From NCBI GenBank assembly GCA_927405585.1, contig CAKMJS010000101.1, forward strand, positions 1 through 54,250: 54,250 nucleotides of DNA. Reading direction: 5' to 3'. The notes under the pieces were generated by a model that did no database searches, was not told where the DNA came from, and saw nothing but the letters and a program-made list of their open reading frames with translations. The stretch comes from an uncultured Desulfosporosinus sp. Its GTDB lineage: Bacteria > Bacillota > Desulfitobacteriia > Desulfitobacteriales > Desulfitobacteriaceae. The position numbers and the translations under genes were made by a program. Shown piece after piece: positions 41,930 through 50,832 of the stretch; position 1 is the first letter of the stretch; each line of letters begins with the position of its first letter.

Positions 41930-43972
41930 CTATGCTCTGAGTTTTCTAAAGAGGGTAGATGGGTTGATACCTAGAATAGCTGCCGCTCTATGAGTAGAAC
42001 CATGCTTATTGATAGCTTTATTAATAAGTGATTTTTCGAATCCAACAACAGCATCTTTAAGATTTTTAATTTTACTTCCAAAGATTTTATCCTCGTTATA
42101 TGCTAAATCCAGAATATTCTTTGGCAGGTGATAAGGTTTTACCATTTCTTCAGGTGTAGTAACAATTAACCTTTCAATCATATTCGATAGTTCTCTGACA
42201 TTACCTGGCCAATCATACTCTACTAACAGGTTGATAGTTTCCGGGGATAAGGTCTTGCTTATACTATATTTCTCAGAGAACTTCTTTAAGAAATAATGCA
42301 AGAGAGGAATACAATCTTCTTTACGTTCTCTTAAGGAAGGGACCTCAAGTGGAATTACATTTAGCCTAAAGTACAAATCTTCTCTAAATTTCCCTTCAGC
42401 TATTAATGAATTTAAATTTCTGTTGGTAGCTGCTATTATGCGTACGTCTACTTTTATAGGTTCCAGTCCACCCACCCTAACAAATTCCTGTTCTTGAAGC
42501 ACTCGTAGCAGCTTAACTTGTAAGCCAATGGGCAGTTCCCCAATCTCATCTAAAAAGATTGTACCCTTATCGGCTAGTTCAAACATACCAGGTTTTCCGC
42601 CTTTTTTGGCACCTGTAAAAGCACCTGATTCGTAGCCATATAATTCCGATTCCAGTAACTGTTCAGGAATCGCACCGCAATTAATTCTAATGAATGGACC
42701 CTTATATCGTTTGCTCTTTTCAAAGATGTATTTAGCAAATAATTCTTTCCCTACACCTGACTCTCCTTTAATTAAAATGGTAGAGTCTACCTGTGCAATT
42801 CTCCAGGATAAATCTAATAGATCCTTCATTTTTTGAGAATTCATTATTATATCGGAGTCTTTAGAGTTATTGTCTTTTCCAGAAAACCGTTCAACCAACT
42901 CTTTTGTGCCTATCAGCTCTTTTCGCAGTTCTAACAGTTCGCTTATGTCTCTGACATTTATCACTATTTGAATTATTTCCCCGTTTTTCATATAGACTGG
43001 ATTACCAGTGATCATCAGTTTATCACCTTTGGGGGACGTTTCCATAGCTGTAACAGGGCCTCCACGTAGAATAACTAATTTAGAGACATCTTGCTTTAAT
43101 ACACCATTTTTAACCCACTCTTCTATTTTTCTCCCTACGATAAGCTCAGTAGGAAGACCAGTTAACCGTTCAAATGCTTTATTGTTTTGTAAAACTGTGC
43201 CGTCTCTATCTGTAATTAAAAATCCATCATAAGAAGACTCTAGTATTGCCTGCAAGTGGTTAAAAGCTTCCTTAGACAACTTCAATTTTTCTGTTATACT
43301 TTCAATTTTCGAGATATCCTGAAATATGCCAATAGCGCCGACAATTCTACCGTTTTCTATTATAGGACTACGGTTTGTTAGAAAAGTAGTTTGATTGTAT
43401 TGCTGCCGTTTGCTTATTTCTGACGTTCCTGTCTTAAGTACATCTAAGAGACCAACTGGTAAGTTTACTTCAGCAAGATGTTTACCTAATACCTTTTCTC
43501 GCTGAAATTTACTGATTCTTTCTGCGGCAGAGTTAAACGATACAATTATCCCCCGATGATTAATTATTAAAATGCCACTTTGGTTAGAGGAAAAAATAAT
43601 ATCAAGCCTTGAATCCAAAATAAACTTGTTATTGTCTTCTGTTTTCTTCTTTATTAATCCCAAATAGTTATTGTTTTTGTCTGTAACAGGTAATATTTTG
43701 TGCTCAGCCCACACTATTTCTTTGATGGGAGTGTGTACATGAACAGTAGGCAGGTTATGTATAATAAAGTTTTTTATTAATTTTTCTGACGCGAAAACAT
43801 TCTGTAAAATAGAATGAGTGGTAATAATCCCTACTAATTTACTATCCTGTGTTACAACTGGCAAGCCCTCTTCATTAGTCGTCAGGAGGCGTTGGGTTAC
43901 TATTTCTATGTCCTCGTTTTCAACTACTGGTTTTACCATCTCCATTACTTCATTAGCAGATATAATACTCAC
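41930..43972 (-). CDS. sigma-54-dependent activator with CBS and PAS domains
   Basis: About 680 residues. I place the start at GTG 43970-43972 (then SIISANEVME), with GAGGGG seven bases upstream; a longer frame to 44029 has no binding site. Two CBS repeats (about 5-110) precede PAS domains (about 130-220, 240-345). The AAA+ domain has Walker A GESGVGKE, the sigma-54 contact loop GAFTGA, Walker B GTIFLDEIGEL and the arginine region FREDLYFRLN. A Fis-type HTH (STHRAAAILGINPSTLFRKL) ends it. It lacks a receiver domain; CBS may sense adenine nucleotides or CoA esters (inference). It is the only such activator seen and probably controls the four sigma-54 promoters. Confidence 0.93.
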   Translation of the reverse strand: MSIISANEVMEMVKPVVENEDIEIVTQRLLTTNEEGLPVVTQDSKLVGIITTHSILQNVFASEKLIKNFIIHNLPTVHVHTPIKEIVWAEHKILPVTDKNNNYLGLIKKKTEDNNKFILDSRLDIIFSSNQSGILIINHRGIIVSFNSAAERISKFQREKVLGKHLAEVNLPVGLLDVLKTGTSEISKRQQYNQTTFLTNRSPIIENGRIVGAIGIFQDISKIESITEKLKLSKEAFNHLQAILESSYDGFLITDRDGTVLQNNKAFERLTGLPTELIVGRKIEEWVKNGVLKQDVSKLVILRGGPVTAMETSPKGDKLMITGNPVYMKNGEIIQIVINVRDISELLELRKELIGTKELVERFSGKDNNSKDSDIIMNSQKMKDLLDLSWRIAQVDSTILIKGESGVGKELFAKYIFEKSKRYKGPFIRINCGAIPEQLLESELYGYESGAFTGAKKGGKPGMFELADKGTIFLDEIGELPIGLQVKLLRVLQEQEFVRVGGLEPIKVDVRIIAATNRNLNSLIAEGKFREDLYFRLNVIPLEVPSLRERKEDCIPLLHYFLKKFSEKYSISKTLSPETINLLVEYDWPGNVRELSNMIERLIVTTPEEMVKPYHLPKNILDLAYNEDKIFGSKIKNLKDAVVGFEKSLINKAINKHGSTHRAAAILGINPSTLFRKLRA

Positions 43973-44072
43973 ATCATCGCCCCTCACTACCATGTTTTGT
44001 GGATAGATTATACTTCCGTATTCTATCACTGAGGGGATTTATCCTTCATTCTTAGAAAATTGCAAAATTAAA

Positions 44073-44684
44073 TTATACTTTCCCTAAAAAAATATCTTCT
44101 AGTGGGATTCTAGGCCGGACATTTGGTTCTTGATCAGGGTACCCAAAAGGCACTAATGCGGTTACATGAAGTCTCTCCGGTAACTCTAATAACTCTTTCA
44201 CCTTTTTTTGATCAAACATCAATAACCAACAACTACCTAGACCGAGATCGGTAGCCCTTAGAACCATATGCTCAATTGCAATTGCTACATTCATATTCAA
44301 ATAGGCAAGTTTTGCAGCATCATCTCTCTGCACTCTCTTTTGGTAATCCTCTAGCGAAATATTCTCTAAATCAGTTCCTACAAAAGCTCCTGCTTCCCGT
44401 AATTCTTTTCTCCGCTGATCTCTTGATGCCAGAGCAGTTAAGTCTGCACAACAAACCATTACAACTGGAGCTTGTATGATAAAGTTTAGATTAAATGTAC
44501 AGTCTGCTAGCTTAGTTTTCATGTCCTTAGTAGTAACAGCCAAAAATCTCCACGGTTGAATATTGGTGCCTGATGGCGCCAACCGAGCAGCTTCTAGTAA
44601 TTCTAATAATAGATTTTCTTCTATTGGATCCTGTTTGAATCTTCGGATACTTCTTCTCCTCTTTACTGCTTCCACTAATTCCAT
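44073..44684 (-). CDS. nitroreductase-family flavoprotein
   Basis: A 203-residue FMN protein: RRRSIRRFKQDPI, LLEAARLAPSGTNIQPWRFL and a C-terminal LGLGSCWLLMFD and VPFGYPDQEP. It reduces an unidentified substrate with NAD(P)H. The CADLTAL region is normal for the family. It lies 12 bp after the synthetase-like gene and about 100 bp before the activator start, so it is probably co-transcribed in unit C. ATG follows AAGGGGGTTATTAA. Confidence 0.9.
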   Translation of the reverse strand: MELVEAVKRRRSIRRFKQDPIEENLLLELLEAARLAPSGTNIQPWRFLAVTTKDMKTKLADCTFNLNFIIQAPVVMVCCADLTALASRDQRRKELREAGAFVGTDLENISLEDYQKRVQRDDAAKLAYLNMNVAIAIEHMVLRATDLGLGSCWLLMFDQKKVKELLELPERLHVTALVPFGYPDQEPNVRPRIPLEDIFLGKV

Positions 44685-44696
44685 TTAATAACCCCC

Positions 44697-46637
44697 TTAA
44701 AATCCATGAACAACAGCCTCGGCGAGTAGCGAGAATTTATTTAGGTATATAGAAACATCTGTCAAGCTAACCTCTGTATCCTTGCAGGATAGTAAAATTT
44801 CCAGCTCAGTTAATTCTTCTTTAAAATCAGAAGAAAGTTGTACGATCGATACTAATGAACCTATTAACGCTTCACTATTTACTGATAGAATTTTTTCAGT
44901 TTGGATCGGTATGTTCATCGATTTTATCTCATCAATCATTTCCCTAGCCTCTAACTCAGAAATAGGTGCTAATCTTAATGAGTAAATCTCGCCTTCTCTT
45001 CTATTGTCTTTTATTCCCATTAATATCATCTGACCAAAGGTGGGGTCAATCTGCATAGCAATATTTACAATAAGTTCTGAGTTAAGATTTTCACTGAGAG
45101 AGTTTGTTTGAGAATTAACATTATAAAAGGATAATAGTTTATTCGCTTGATCTTTCGTCAGTATACACTCTTCTGAGCTTCGTATTAAGGTTAAATATTC
45201 TCTGGCATTTTTTGTTCTAGCAAGATCATGCAACGTGCTAGTTAATACTTCTGCTTTCTTTTTATAAGAGGTAGAAAGAAAATTCATGGCACTTAATGCC
45301 TTTACAGATCTCCCTGCATCCGGATATGCTGGCACACCTAAGCTATTCAATTTATGAATAATTCCTTCTTTTGCTGCGGCCCATGCTACAATAATTGGTT
45401 TATTGGTTTTTTCATTAACTCTTCCAATAATCTCGACCAGCTTCTCTGCAACATGATCAAACAAACTAATAAATATTATTAAACTATCAATTCCTTCATA
45501 TTCTAAGAATATTTCTAGACATTCCTCCATAGACTCATGGTTATTGATTAATTCAGCTGTCACATCAATTGGGTTCATTGCTGAGCCAAACTTGGGAATT
45601 AAGTTCTTTATTCTTTCAAAGATTTCCCCAGTTAGTTCCGGAACCTTTAGCCCTTGTTCTTCGCAAACATCAGCCAATAAGATACCGGCCCCACCTGAAA
45701 TAGTAAAAATTCCAACCCTGTTGCTTGCAGGCAATTTATTATTAGATGTTATAGTCAATACATCTAATAAATCATTCAAGTCTTTTACTCGAATTATTCC
45801 TTTTTGTTTAAAAACAGCATTATAAACTTTGTCTGAGCCTACAATTGAACCAGTATGTTTAGAAGCTGCCTTAGCACCTACAGCTGATTGGCCTACCTTT
45901 AAAATAGCAATCGCCTTTCCTGCTTCTCTGGCAGCATCCGCAGCTTTTATAAATTTTTCACCGTCTCTAATTCCTTCACAGTATCCACCTATCACTTTTA
46001 TACTTTCATCTTCTACCATATATTGCAAGCAATCTGCAAAATCTACATCTACTTCGTTCCCTGTATTAATAAAATACCTAAAAAAATTGCTATTCTCACG
46101 GGCCAATGCATAAATTATTACTCCGAAGGCACCGCTTTGAGTTATAAAACCCAGATTGCCTGGTATATCTTCCTTGACACGTTCTACTAGTGAAGAGAAT
46201 GTTGCAGTCACCTTCTTAATTAGATTAGTAAACCCTATACTGTTAGGTCCACATACCCTTATATCAGCTTTATTAATTAATCCTTTAAGCTCTTGTTGCA
46301 TTTTTTCACCCTTTTCACCAATCTCAGCGAAGCCAGAGCTAAAAATCACAACAGACTTGACACCGTATTTAACACACTGCTCCATTATCTCCTGAACACT
46401 TACAGCTGGCACTCCTACGATAGCTAAATCAACCGGCTTTCCGATAGACTCTAGGGAAGGATAGCACTTGATTCCTGCAATTTCTTTATACTTTGGATTG
46501 ATAGGATAAATTTCACCTTCATAATTAAACTCTTTCAAATAGCGCAGTGGTCGCCCGCTTATTTTATTCAAATTGCTTGATGCACCAAAAATTGCAATCG
46601 AAGTAGGATTTAATAGTGGATTTAAGTTCTTCCTCAT
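44697..46637 (-). CDS. acyl-CoA synthetase-like protein with degenerate ATP-grasp domain
   Basis: A 646-residue relative of ADP-forming synthetases. The CoA-binding domain (TSIAIFGASSNLNKISGRPL) and ligase domains with the His loop KAASKHTGSIVGSDK are well kept. Where the unit B homologue has HKSEAKAI, GLGGIFVE and ELDINP, this protein has a shortened sequence (IDPTFGQMILMGIKDNRREG, LTELEILLS) lacking the ATP-binding lysines, glycine loop and metal ligands. ATP/ADP chemistry is probably lost. Placed directly after a sigma-54 promoter and before the activator, it might bind acyl-CoA as a sensor; that is speculation. ATG follows GAGGTGCGAAA. Confidence 0.85.
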   Translation of the reverse strand: MRKNLNPLLNPTSIAIFGASSNLNKISGRPLRYLKEFNYEGEIYPINPKYKEIAGIKCYPSLESIGKPVDLAIVGVPAVSVQEIMEQCVKYGVKSVVIFSSGFAEIGEKGEKMQQELKGLINKADIRVCGPNSIGFTNLIKKVTATFSSLVERVKEDIPGNLGFITQSGAFGVIIYALARENSNFFRYFINTGNEVDVDFADCLQYMVEDESIKVIGGYCEGIRDGEKFIKAADAAREAGKAIAILKVGQSAVGAKAASKHTGSIVGSDKVYNAVFKQKGIIRVKDLNDLLDVLTITSNNKLPASNRVGIFTISGGAGILLADVCEEQGLKVPELTGEIFERIKNLIPKFGSAMNPIDVTAELINNHESMEECLEIFLEYEGIDSLIIFISLFDHVAEKLVEIIGRVNEKTNKPIIVAWAAAKEGIIHKLNSLGVPAYPDAGRSVKALSAMNFLSTSYKKKAEVLTSTLHDLARTKNAREYLTLIRSSEECILTKDQANKLLSFYNVNSQTNSLSENLNSELIVNIAMQIDPTFGQMILMGIKDNRREGEIYSLRLAPISELEAREMIDEIKSMNIPIQTEKILSVNSEALIGSLVSIVQLSSDFKEELTELEILLSCKDTEVSLTDVSIYLNKFSLLAEAVVHGF

Positions 46638-46710
46638 TTTCGCACCTCATTTATTATTTGTCATTAGCGGCAGTAGTTTCTATATTGGAAACATCTTATA
46701 TTCATAATAT

Positions 46711-46727
46711 TGCAATAACTATGCCAG
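46711..46727 (-). promoter_or_regulatory. sigma-54 promoter of unit C
   Basis: Minus strand CTGGCATAGTTATTGCA, with GG and GC ten bases apart. It stands about 75 bp upstream of the synthetase-like gene, so the activator may be in its own regulon. Confidence 0.83.
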
Positions 46728-46751
46728 TAAATTAGTTAGTGTGATTTTCAG

Positions 46752-46771
46752 ATAGTTAAATGGATAACTAT
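46752..46771. promoter_or_regulatory. inverted repeat upstream of the unit C promoter
   Basis: ATAGTTA (46752-46758) and TAACTAT (46765-46771), a 7-bp inverted repeat with 6-bp spacer. A second pair, GTATGG (46839-46844) and CCATAC (46861-46866), lies farther upstream at a typical activator distance. Either may bind the enhancer-binding protein. Confidence 0.35.
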
Positions 46772-46887
46772 AGTTTTATTCTCTCAAATTTGCAACAGCA
46801 ATTTGTTGAATTTTCTTAATATTCACTCCAGTAGAGAAGTATGGACATGTAGCAAAATCGCCATACCGCTATTGCAATTTCAATAAG

Positions 46888-48561
46888 CTATTCTAACACT
46901 GCTCCCCTACTAGCAGATGTAACTGATTTTATATAGCGTTGTAAATACCCTTTGAAATGTTCATGTTCAGGACGTTGCCAAGTGGACCTTCTTTTCTCAA
47001 TTACGAAGGAATCAACTTCCAAGCTAATCACCCTGCCGGGAATATCAATGCTAATTATGTCACCTTCTTCTACCAAGGCAATAAGGCCTCCCTCATATGC
47101 TTCCGGGGATATATGACCGATGCAAGGACCTCTAGTAGCCCCAGAAAATCGCCCATCTGTTATTAAAGCAACGGAATTGCCTAAATCCATTCCCACGAGA
47201 GCGGAAGTGGCTGTTAGCATTTCTCTCATCCCTGGTCCTCCTTTGGGTCCTTCGAAGCGGATCACAATAACGTCGCCCATTTTTATTTTCTCCATAAAAA
47301 TTGCTTCAGTAGCTTCTTCTTCTGAGTTAAATACTTTAGCTGGCCCCCGGTGAGTTAGCATTTCTTTTGCAACAGCGTGTTGTTTAACTACTGAACCTTC
47401 AGTAGCTATGTTTCCGTACAGGATAGCAATACTACCCTCTTCACTATAACAATTCTCTCTTGTTCGGATTACATCCTGATCATAGTTTTCTGTGTTAGCT
47501 ATAATGTCTCGCCATGATATACCATTGACAGTTAACTCATCAGCATAGAAAAGCTCACCAAGTTCTTTTATAACTACAGGTATTCCGCCTGCTTCATCTA
47601 AGTCTTTTAGAGAGTGTTCTCCTGAAGGGCGAATTTTTGTAAGATATGGAGTCATTCGGCTTATTATTTCTATATCATCTAATAACAGGGGCATGTTTGC
47701 CTCTTTTGCGATAGCAGGAAGATGCAATAAAGTGTTTGAGGATCCACCTACAGCCATGGCTACTCGAACGGCATTAAAAAGTGATTGCTGGCTCAAAATA
47801 TCTAAGGGTCTCAAGTTTTCTTCAACAAGTTTAACTGCCAAACGTCCACTTTCTTTTGCCATTTGAAGTTTTCTTCCTTCTACCGCATGGCAGGTTGAAC
47901 ATCCCGGTACTGTGAAACCTAATGCTTCAGCCACGATAGACATAGTGTTTGCTGTCCCCATCATAGAGCAAGAGCCAGGACCCGGGGAAAGACGATCCTC
48001 CATTTCAAAAAATTCTTTTTCACTGAGCAAATTACGTTTAAAGAGCCCTGCTGCTTCTTTTAGATTATAAGAAGAATACACTTTACCTTTATAACGGGCA
48101 GGCATCTGAGGACCCCCAGTTAGAAAGACTGCAGGTATATTTAAGCGGATAAGTGCCATGAGCATCCCCGGAACTATTTTGTCGCAGGCACCGATGAAAA
48201 CTAAACCGTCCAGTCTATGAGCTTCGACTACTAACTCAATGGAGTCTGCTATTACCTCCCTACTCGGCAATACGTAACACATGCCCTTATGAGCTTGAGC
48301 TAATCCATCACAAATTGCTATTGTATTGAATTCAAAAGGGACTCCCCCTGCTGCGTTTACACCATCCCGCACATATTTGGCCAAATTTTGCAGATGCATA
48401 TGCCCTGGAAAAATCTCATTATATGAATTAACTATTCCTATAAATGGTTTGGTTAAATCTTCTTGAGTTACACCAACAGCTTTGAGGTGGGCTCTGCAGT
48501 TTGCATGTTCAATTCCTTCAACTACTTCCCAGCTCCTGTATTTTCTATCTTTTTTGATCAT
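46888..48561 (-). CDS. IlvD/Edd-family dehydratase
   Basis: A 557-residue iron-sulfur dehydratase of normal length. Cluster and active-site segments are visible: [50 protein letters not shown] and [12 protein letters not shown], and the C-terminal [20 protein letters not shown]. It dehydrates a dihydroxy acid to a 2-keto acid. Dihydroxy-acid dehydratase of branched amino acid synthesis is possible, but the operon with UxaA-type genes points to sugar-acid or hydroxy-acid catabolism. ATG follows TTAGGAGATGAAAGC. No ilv genes are nearby. Confidence 0.88.
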   Translation of the reverse strand: MIKKDRKYRSWEVVEGIEHANCRAHLKAVGVTQEDLTKPFIGIVNSYNEIFPGHMHLQNLAKYVRDGVNAAGGVPFEFNTIAICDGLAQAHKGMCYVLPSREVIADSIELVVEAHRLDGLVFIGACDKIVPGMLMALIRLNIPAVFLTGGPQMPARYKGKVYSSYNLKEAAGLFKRNLLSEKEFFEMEDRLSPGPGSCSMMGTANTMSIVAEALGFTVPGCSTCHAVEGRKLQMAKESGRLAVKLVEENLRPLDILSQQSLFNAVRVAMAVGGSSNTLLHLPAIAKEANMPLLLDDIEIISRMTPYLTKIRPSGEHSLKDLDEAGGIPVVIKELGELFYADELTVNGISWRDIIANTENYDQDVIRTRENCYSEEGSIAILYGNIATEGSVVKQHAVAKEMLTHRGPAKVFNSEEEATEAIFMEKIKMGDVIVIRFEGPKGGPGMREMLTATSALVGMDLGNSVALITDGRFSGATRGPCIGHISPEAYEGGLIALVEEGDIISIDIPGRVISLEVDSFVIEKRRSTWQRPEHEHFKGYLQRYIKSVTSASRGAVLE

Positions 48562-48593
48562 GCTTTCATCTCCTAATTGTTCACTAGCAATCT

Positions 48594-49757
48594 CTATAGC
48601 CTGCTTATAGCAAATAGTTCATCATGTTTAAGAATTTCTGCTTTAGTTAGTCTACCCGAAGAAACCTCAATAATAGAGTTGAAGATCTCTTCCCCCACCT
48701 CTTGAAGCGTCTGACTCCCATCTATTATTGTTCCAGCATTAATATCAATATTTTCCATCATCTTATTAAAAACATGGTTATTTCCCGTAACCTTTATTAC
48801 AGGTACAAAGGGAAACCCAGTAGGTGTTCCTCTACCGGTAGTAAAAACAACTACTTGGGCACCACCAGCCACCATACTCGTTACTACCTCATTATCTTGA
48901 CCGGGAGAATCCATTAAATAAAGACCTTTACTCGGAATTCTCTCAGCATACCCTACCACTCCCCTAAAGGGCATGGTTCCTGATTTATGCATACCTCCTA
49001 GAGCTTTTTCTGCAACAGAGCTTACCCCCCCATCATAATTTCCTTTTGAAACCAATGCTCCTCTAATACTAGTTCTTTCAATATTTTTAGTCTTTTCCAT
49101 TAGCCTTGCTTCAGCAGCATTAATTACATCTAACATCGCCTGGGCTACTTTTTCGTTTATTGCCCTTTTGACAAGTACATGTTCAGCTCCAATTAATTCA
49201 GTTACCTCTGAAAGTATAGCTGATCCACCATTATTAATTAGTATGTCTGATGCTACCCCTAAGGCAGGATTTGCAGTAATACCCGATGTAGCGTCTGTAC
49301 CTCCGCACTTTAATCCAAGGGTAAGGTGGCTAAGATCAAATTCTTCCTTCTTTTGGGCAAATAAAGTTTGAGCCCATGTACTAACAATTCTTGTGCCCTT
49401 TTCGATTGCTTTTATAGAGCCGCCAACTTCCTGAATATTAAGTATTTCTACGGGTTTACCACTTTTCTTAATCTCCTCATAAAGCTCATTAGGCGGAAGC
49501 TTTTCACATCCAAGGCTTACAATTAAAACTGCCCCTAAATTAGGATGTAGACCCATCCCTATAAGTGTTCTTATGGTTTGCTCTAAGTCAGCTCCATGCT
49601 GGCCACATCCTAAAGGATGCGAAAGGACGACAGTATTTTCAATACTCTGAGTAATTGCTTTTGCGACATGATTTGCACAAAAAACTGAAGGGATAATACC
49701 GATATAATTTCTTGTGCCAACACTACCATCAGGTCGGCCATAACCTAAAAATTTCAT
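48594..49757 (-). CDS. UxaA-type dehydratase large subunit (altronate/galactarate family)
   Basis: About 387 residues, taking the second ATG (49755-49757, [17 protein letters not shown]), the usual family N terminus; an ATG at 49769 is also possible. Motifs: [45 protein letters not shown] and [20 protein letters not shown]. These carry the cluster cysteines of the C-terminal UxaA domain. It removes water from an aldonic- or hydroxy-acid. The small SAF-domain subunit is encoded separately just upstream, so the enzyme is split as in several Clostridia. Confidence 0.9.
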   Translation of the reverse strand: MKFLGYGRPDGSVGTRNYIGIIPSVFCANHVAKAITQSIENTVVLSHPLGCGQHGADLEQTIRTLIGMGLHPNLGAVLIVSLGCEKLPPNELYEEIKKSGKPVEILNIQEVGGSIKAIEKGTRIVSTWAQTLFAQKKEEFDLSHLTLGLKCGGTDATSGITANPALGVASDILINNGGSAILSEVTELIGAEHVLVKRAINEKVAQAMLDVINAAEARLMEKTKNIERTSIRGALVSKGNYDGGVSSVAEKALGGMHKSGTMPFRGVVGYAERIPSKGLYLMDSPGQDNEVVTSMVAGGAQVVVFTTGRGTPTGFPFVPVIKVTGNNHVFNKMMENIDINAGTIIDGSQTLQEVGEEIFNSIIEVSSGRLTKAEILKHDELFAISRL

Positions 49758-49773
49758 ATTTAGTTCCATTCCT

Positions 49774-50052
49774 TCAAGACCTCCCCATTCTTCCTCGCTT
49801 ACAGTCTAGGTTATGCGTATGAATCCATTCGCCCTTATTTATTGGCCTTAGGGCATATCCTATTGCTTCACCGTATTTAGTTATTTCCTCACCAATATTA
49901 ATGTTTCTTACTGCAATTTTATGTGCAAATTCGATTTTTTCATTGGCAATTAGTTCTAAACCCTCAAACCCTACAAAGTCTCCTTGATTAACGTCTTCCA
50001 GTAAAACCCCAACATTATCTGTAGCATTAATTAATAGCATACGCTTTTTCAA
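49774..50052 (-). CDS. UxaA-type dehydratase small subunit (SAF domain)
   Basis: About 92 residues. I use TTG at 50050-50052 (MKKRMLLINATDNVGV), matching the family start, with GGGG five and GGAG eleven bases upstream; the frame continues eight codons farther. The SAF fold is seen in LLEDVNQGDFVGF, KIEFAHKIAVRNINIGEEIT and KYGEAIGYALRPINKGEWIH, with the terminal THNL. It forms the substrate-binding part of the split dehydratase. First gene of unit D. Confidence 0.88.
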   Translation of the reverse strand: MKKRMLLINATDNVGVLLEDVNQGDFVGFEGLELIANEKIEFAHKIAVRNINIGEEITKYGEAIGYALRPINKGEWIHTHNLDCKRGRMGRS

Positions 50053-50125
50053 CCTATCCCCATCTCCTTTAATCAAATTAAACTAGATTAACTTTAAAGC
50101 TATATTTTTAGCTTTTTTTGTTTAA

Positions 50126-50142
50126 TGCAAAGTTTGTGCCAA
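50126..50142 (-). promoter_or_regulatory. sigma-54 promoter of unit D (consensus match)
   Basis: Minus strand TTGGCACAAACTTTGCA, an exact match to TTGGCAC-N5-TTGCA, 74 bp upstream of the small dehydratase subunit start. It is the best of the four sigma-54 sites in the window. Confidence 0.92.
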
Positions 50143-50149
50143 ATAAATA

Positions 50150-50194
50150 ACCGACCCCAATGTTCTCTTTAGAAGGACAACACTTAAAGTCGGT
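50150..50194 (-). terminator. weak hairpin upstream of the unit D promoter
   Basis: ACCGAC (50150-50155) pairs with GTCGGT (50189-50194), with imperfect inner pairing; on the minus strand TTATTTATTT follows. It could end transcripts coming from the truncated reductase gene. Confidence 0.35.
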
Positions 50195-50280
50195 AGTTAC
50201 ATTGTTTCATTCTTGCTTGACATTTATAAATTTGGGGATAGAGTTTTCACAAGGTACCCCTACTTGACCATTTCAACAAA

Positions 50281-50706
50281 TCAATTACTCCCCTTTTCAT
50301 ACGGTGTTATGAGCCCGTAAAAGGTAGAAATTGTTGGTAGATCTAAACCATATCGGTTGGCTAATCGGATTGCTGCCCCTTGAAGGCTCTCAACTTCCAA
50401 GGGCAATCCTTTCCTTTGATCTTGGTTCATAGAAGACGTTGATCCTTTAGGATGCTTTCCAATGGCCGTGATATTTTGTTCAATAAAATTATCTGGTAGG
50501 GAGACTCCGTACGCTCTCGCTAAATTCTGCATTTCCCCTAAAGCCCGCATAAAAACTTCCTTGGTTGACTCAATACCCAATACCTGATCATTGGAAAGTC
50601 GACCAGCCGTTGTAACTCCAGACAATGAGGTGATAAACGCATATTTGGACCAAATATCATCCAAAACGTCTTTGGTATAAGTAATTTCCATAATGGCCTT
50701 GGACAT
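50281..50706 (-). pseudogene. C-terminal half of a ketopantoate reductase (PanE/ApbA)
   Basis: Only 141 residues, all from the C-terminal helical domain: DVLDDIWSKYAFITSLSGVT, TTAGRLSNDQVLG, KHPKGSTSSMNQDQRKGLPL, EVESLQGAAIRLANRYGLDL and PTISTFYGLI. The N-terminal NADPH-binding Rossmann domain (about 170 residues) is absent and no ribosome binding site precedes the ATG. It is most likely a truncated gene; a stand-alone role for the domain is possible but unlikely. Confidence 0.75.
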
Positions 50707-50832
50707 GATTAGAGTTAATTGGTTGCCCGTTCCAACCTACCTGGTTCATCAGACTTTTTTACTTCTGAACTCGATCAAATAGGATGTAAATTGTTTATTA
50801 TAAAAGTTATTCTTTATCGAAATCTATGACAC

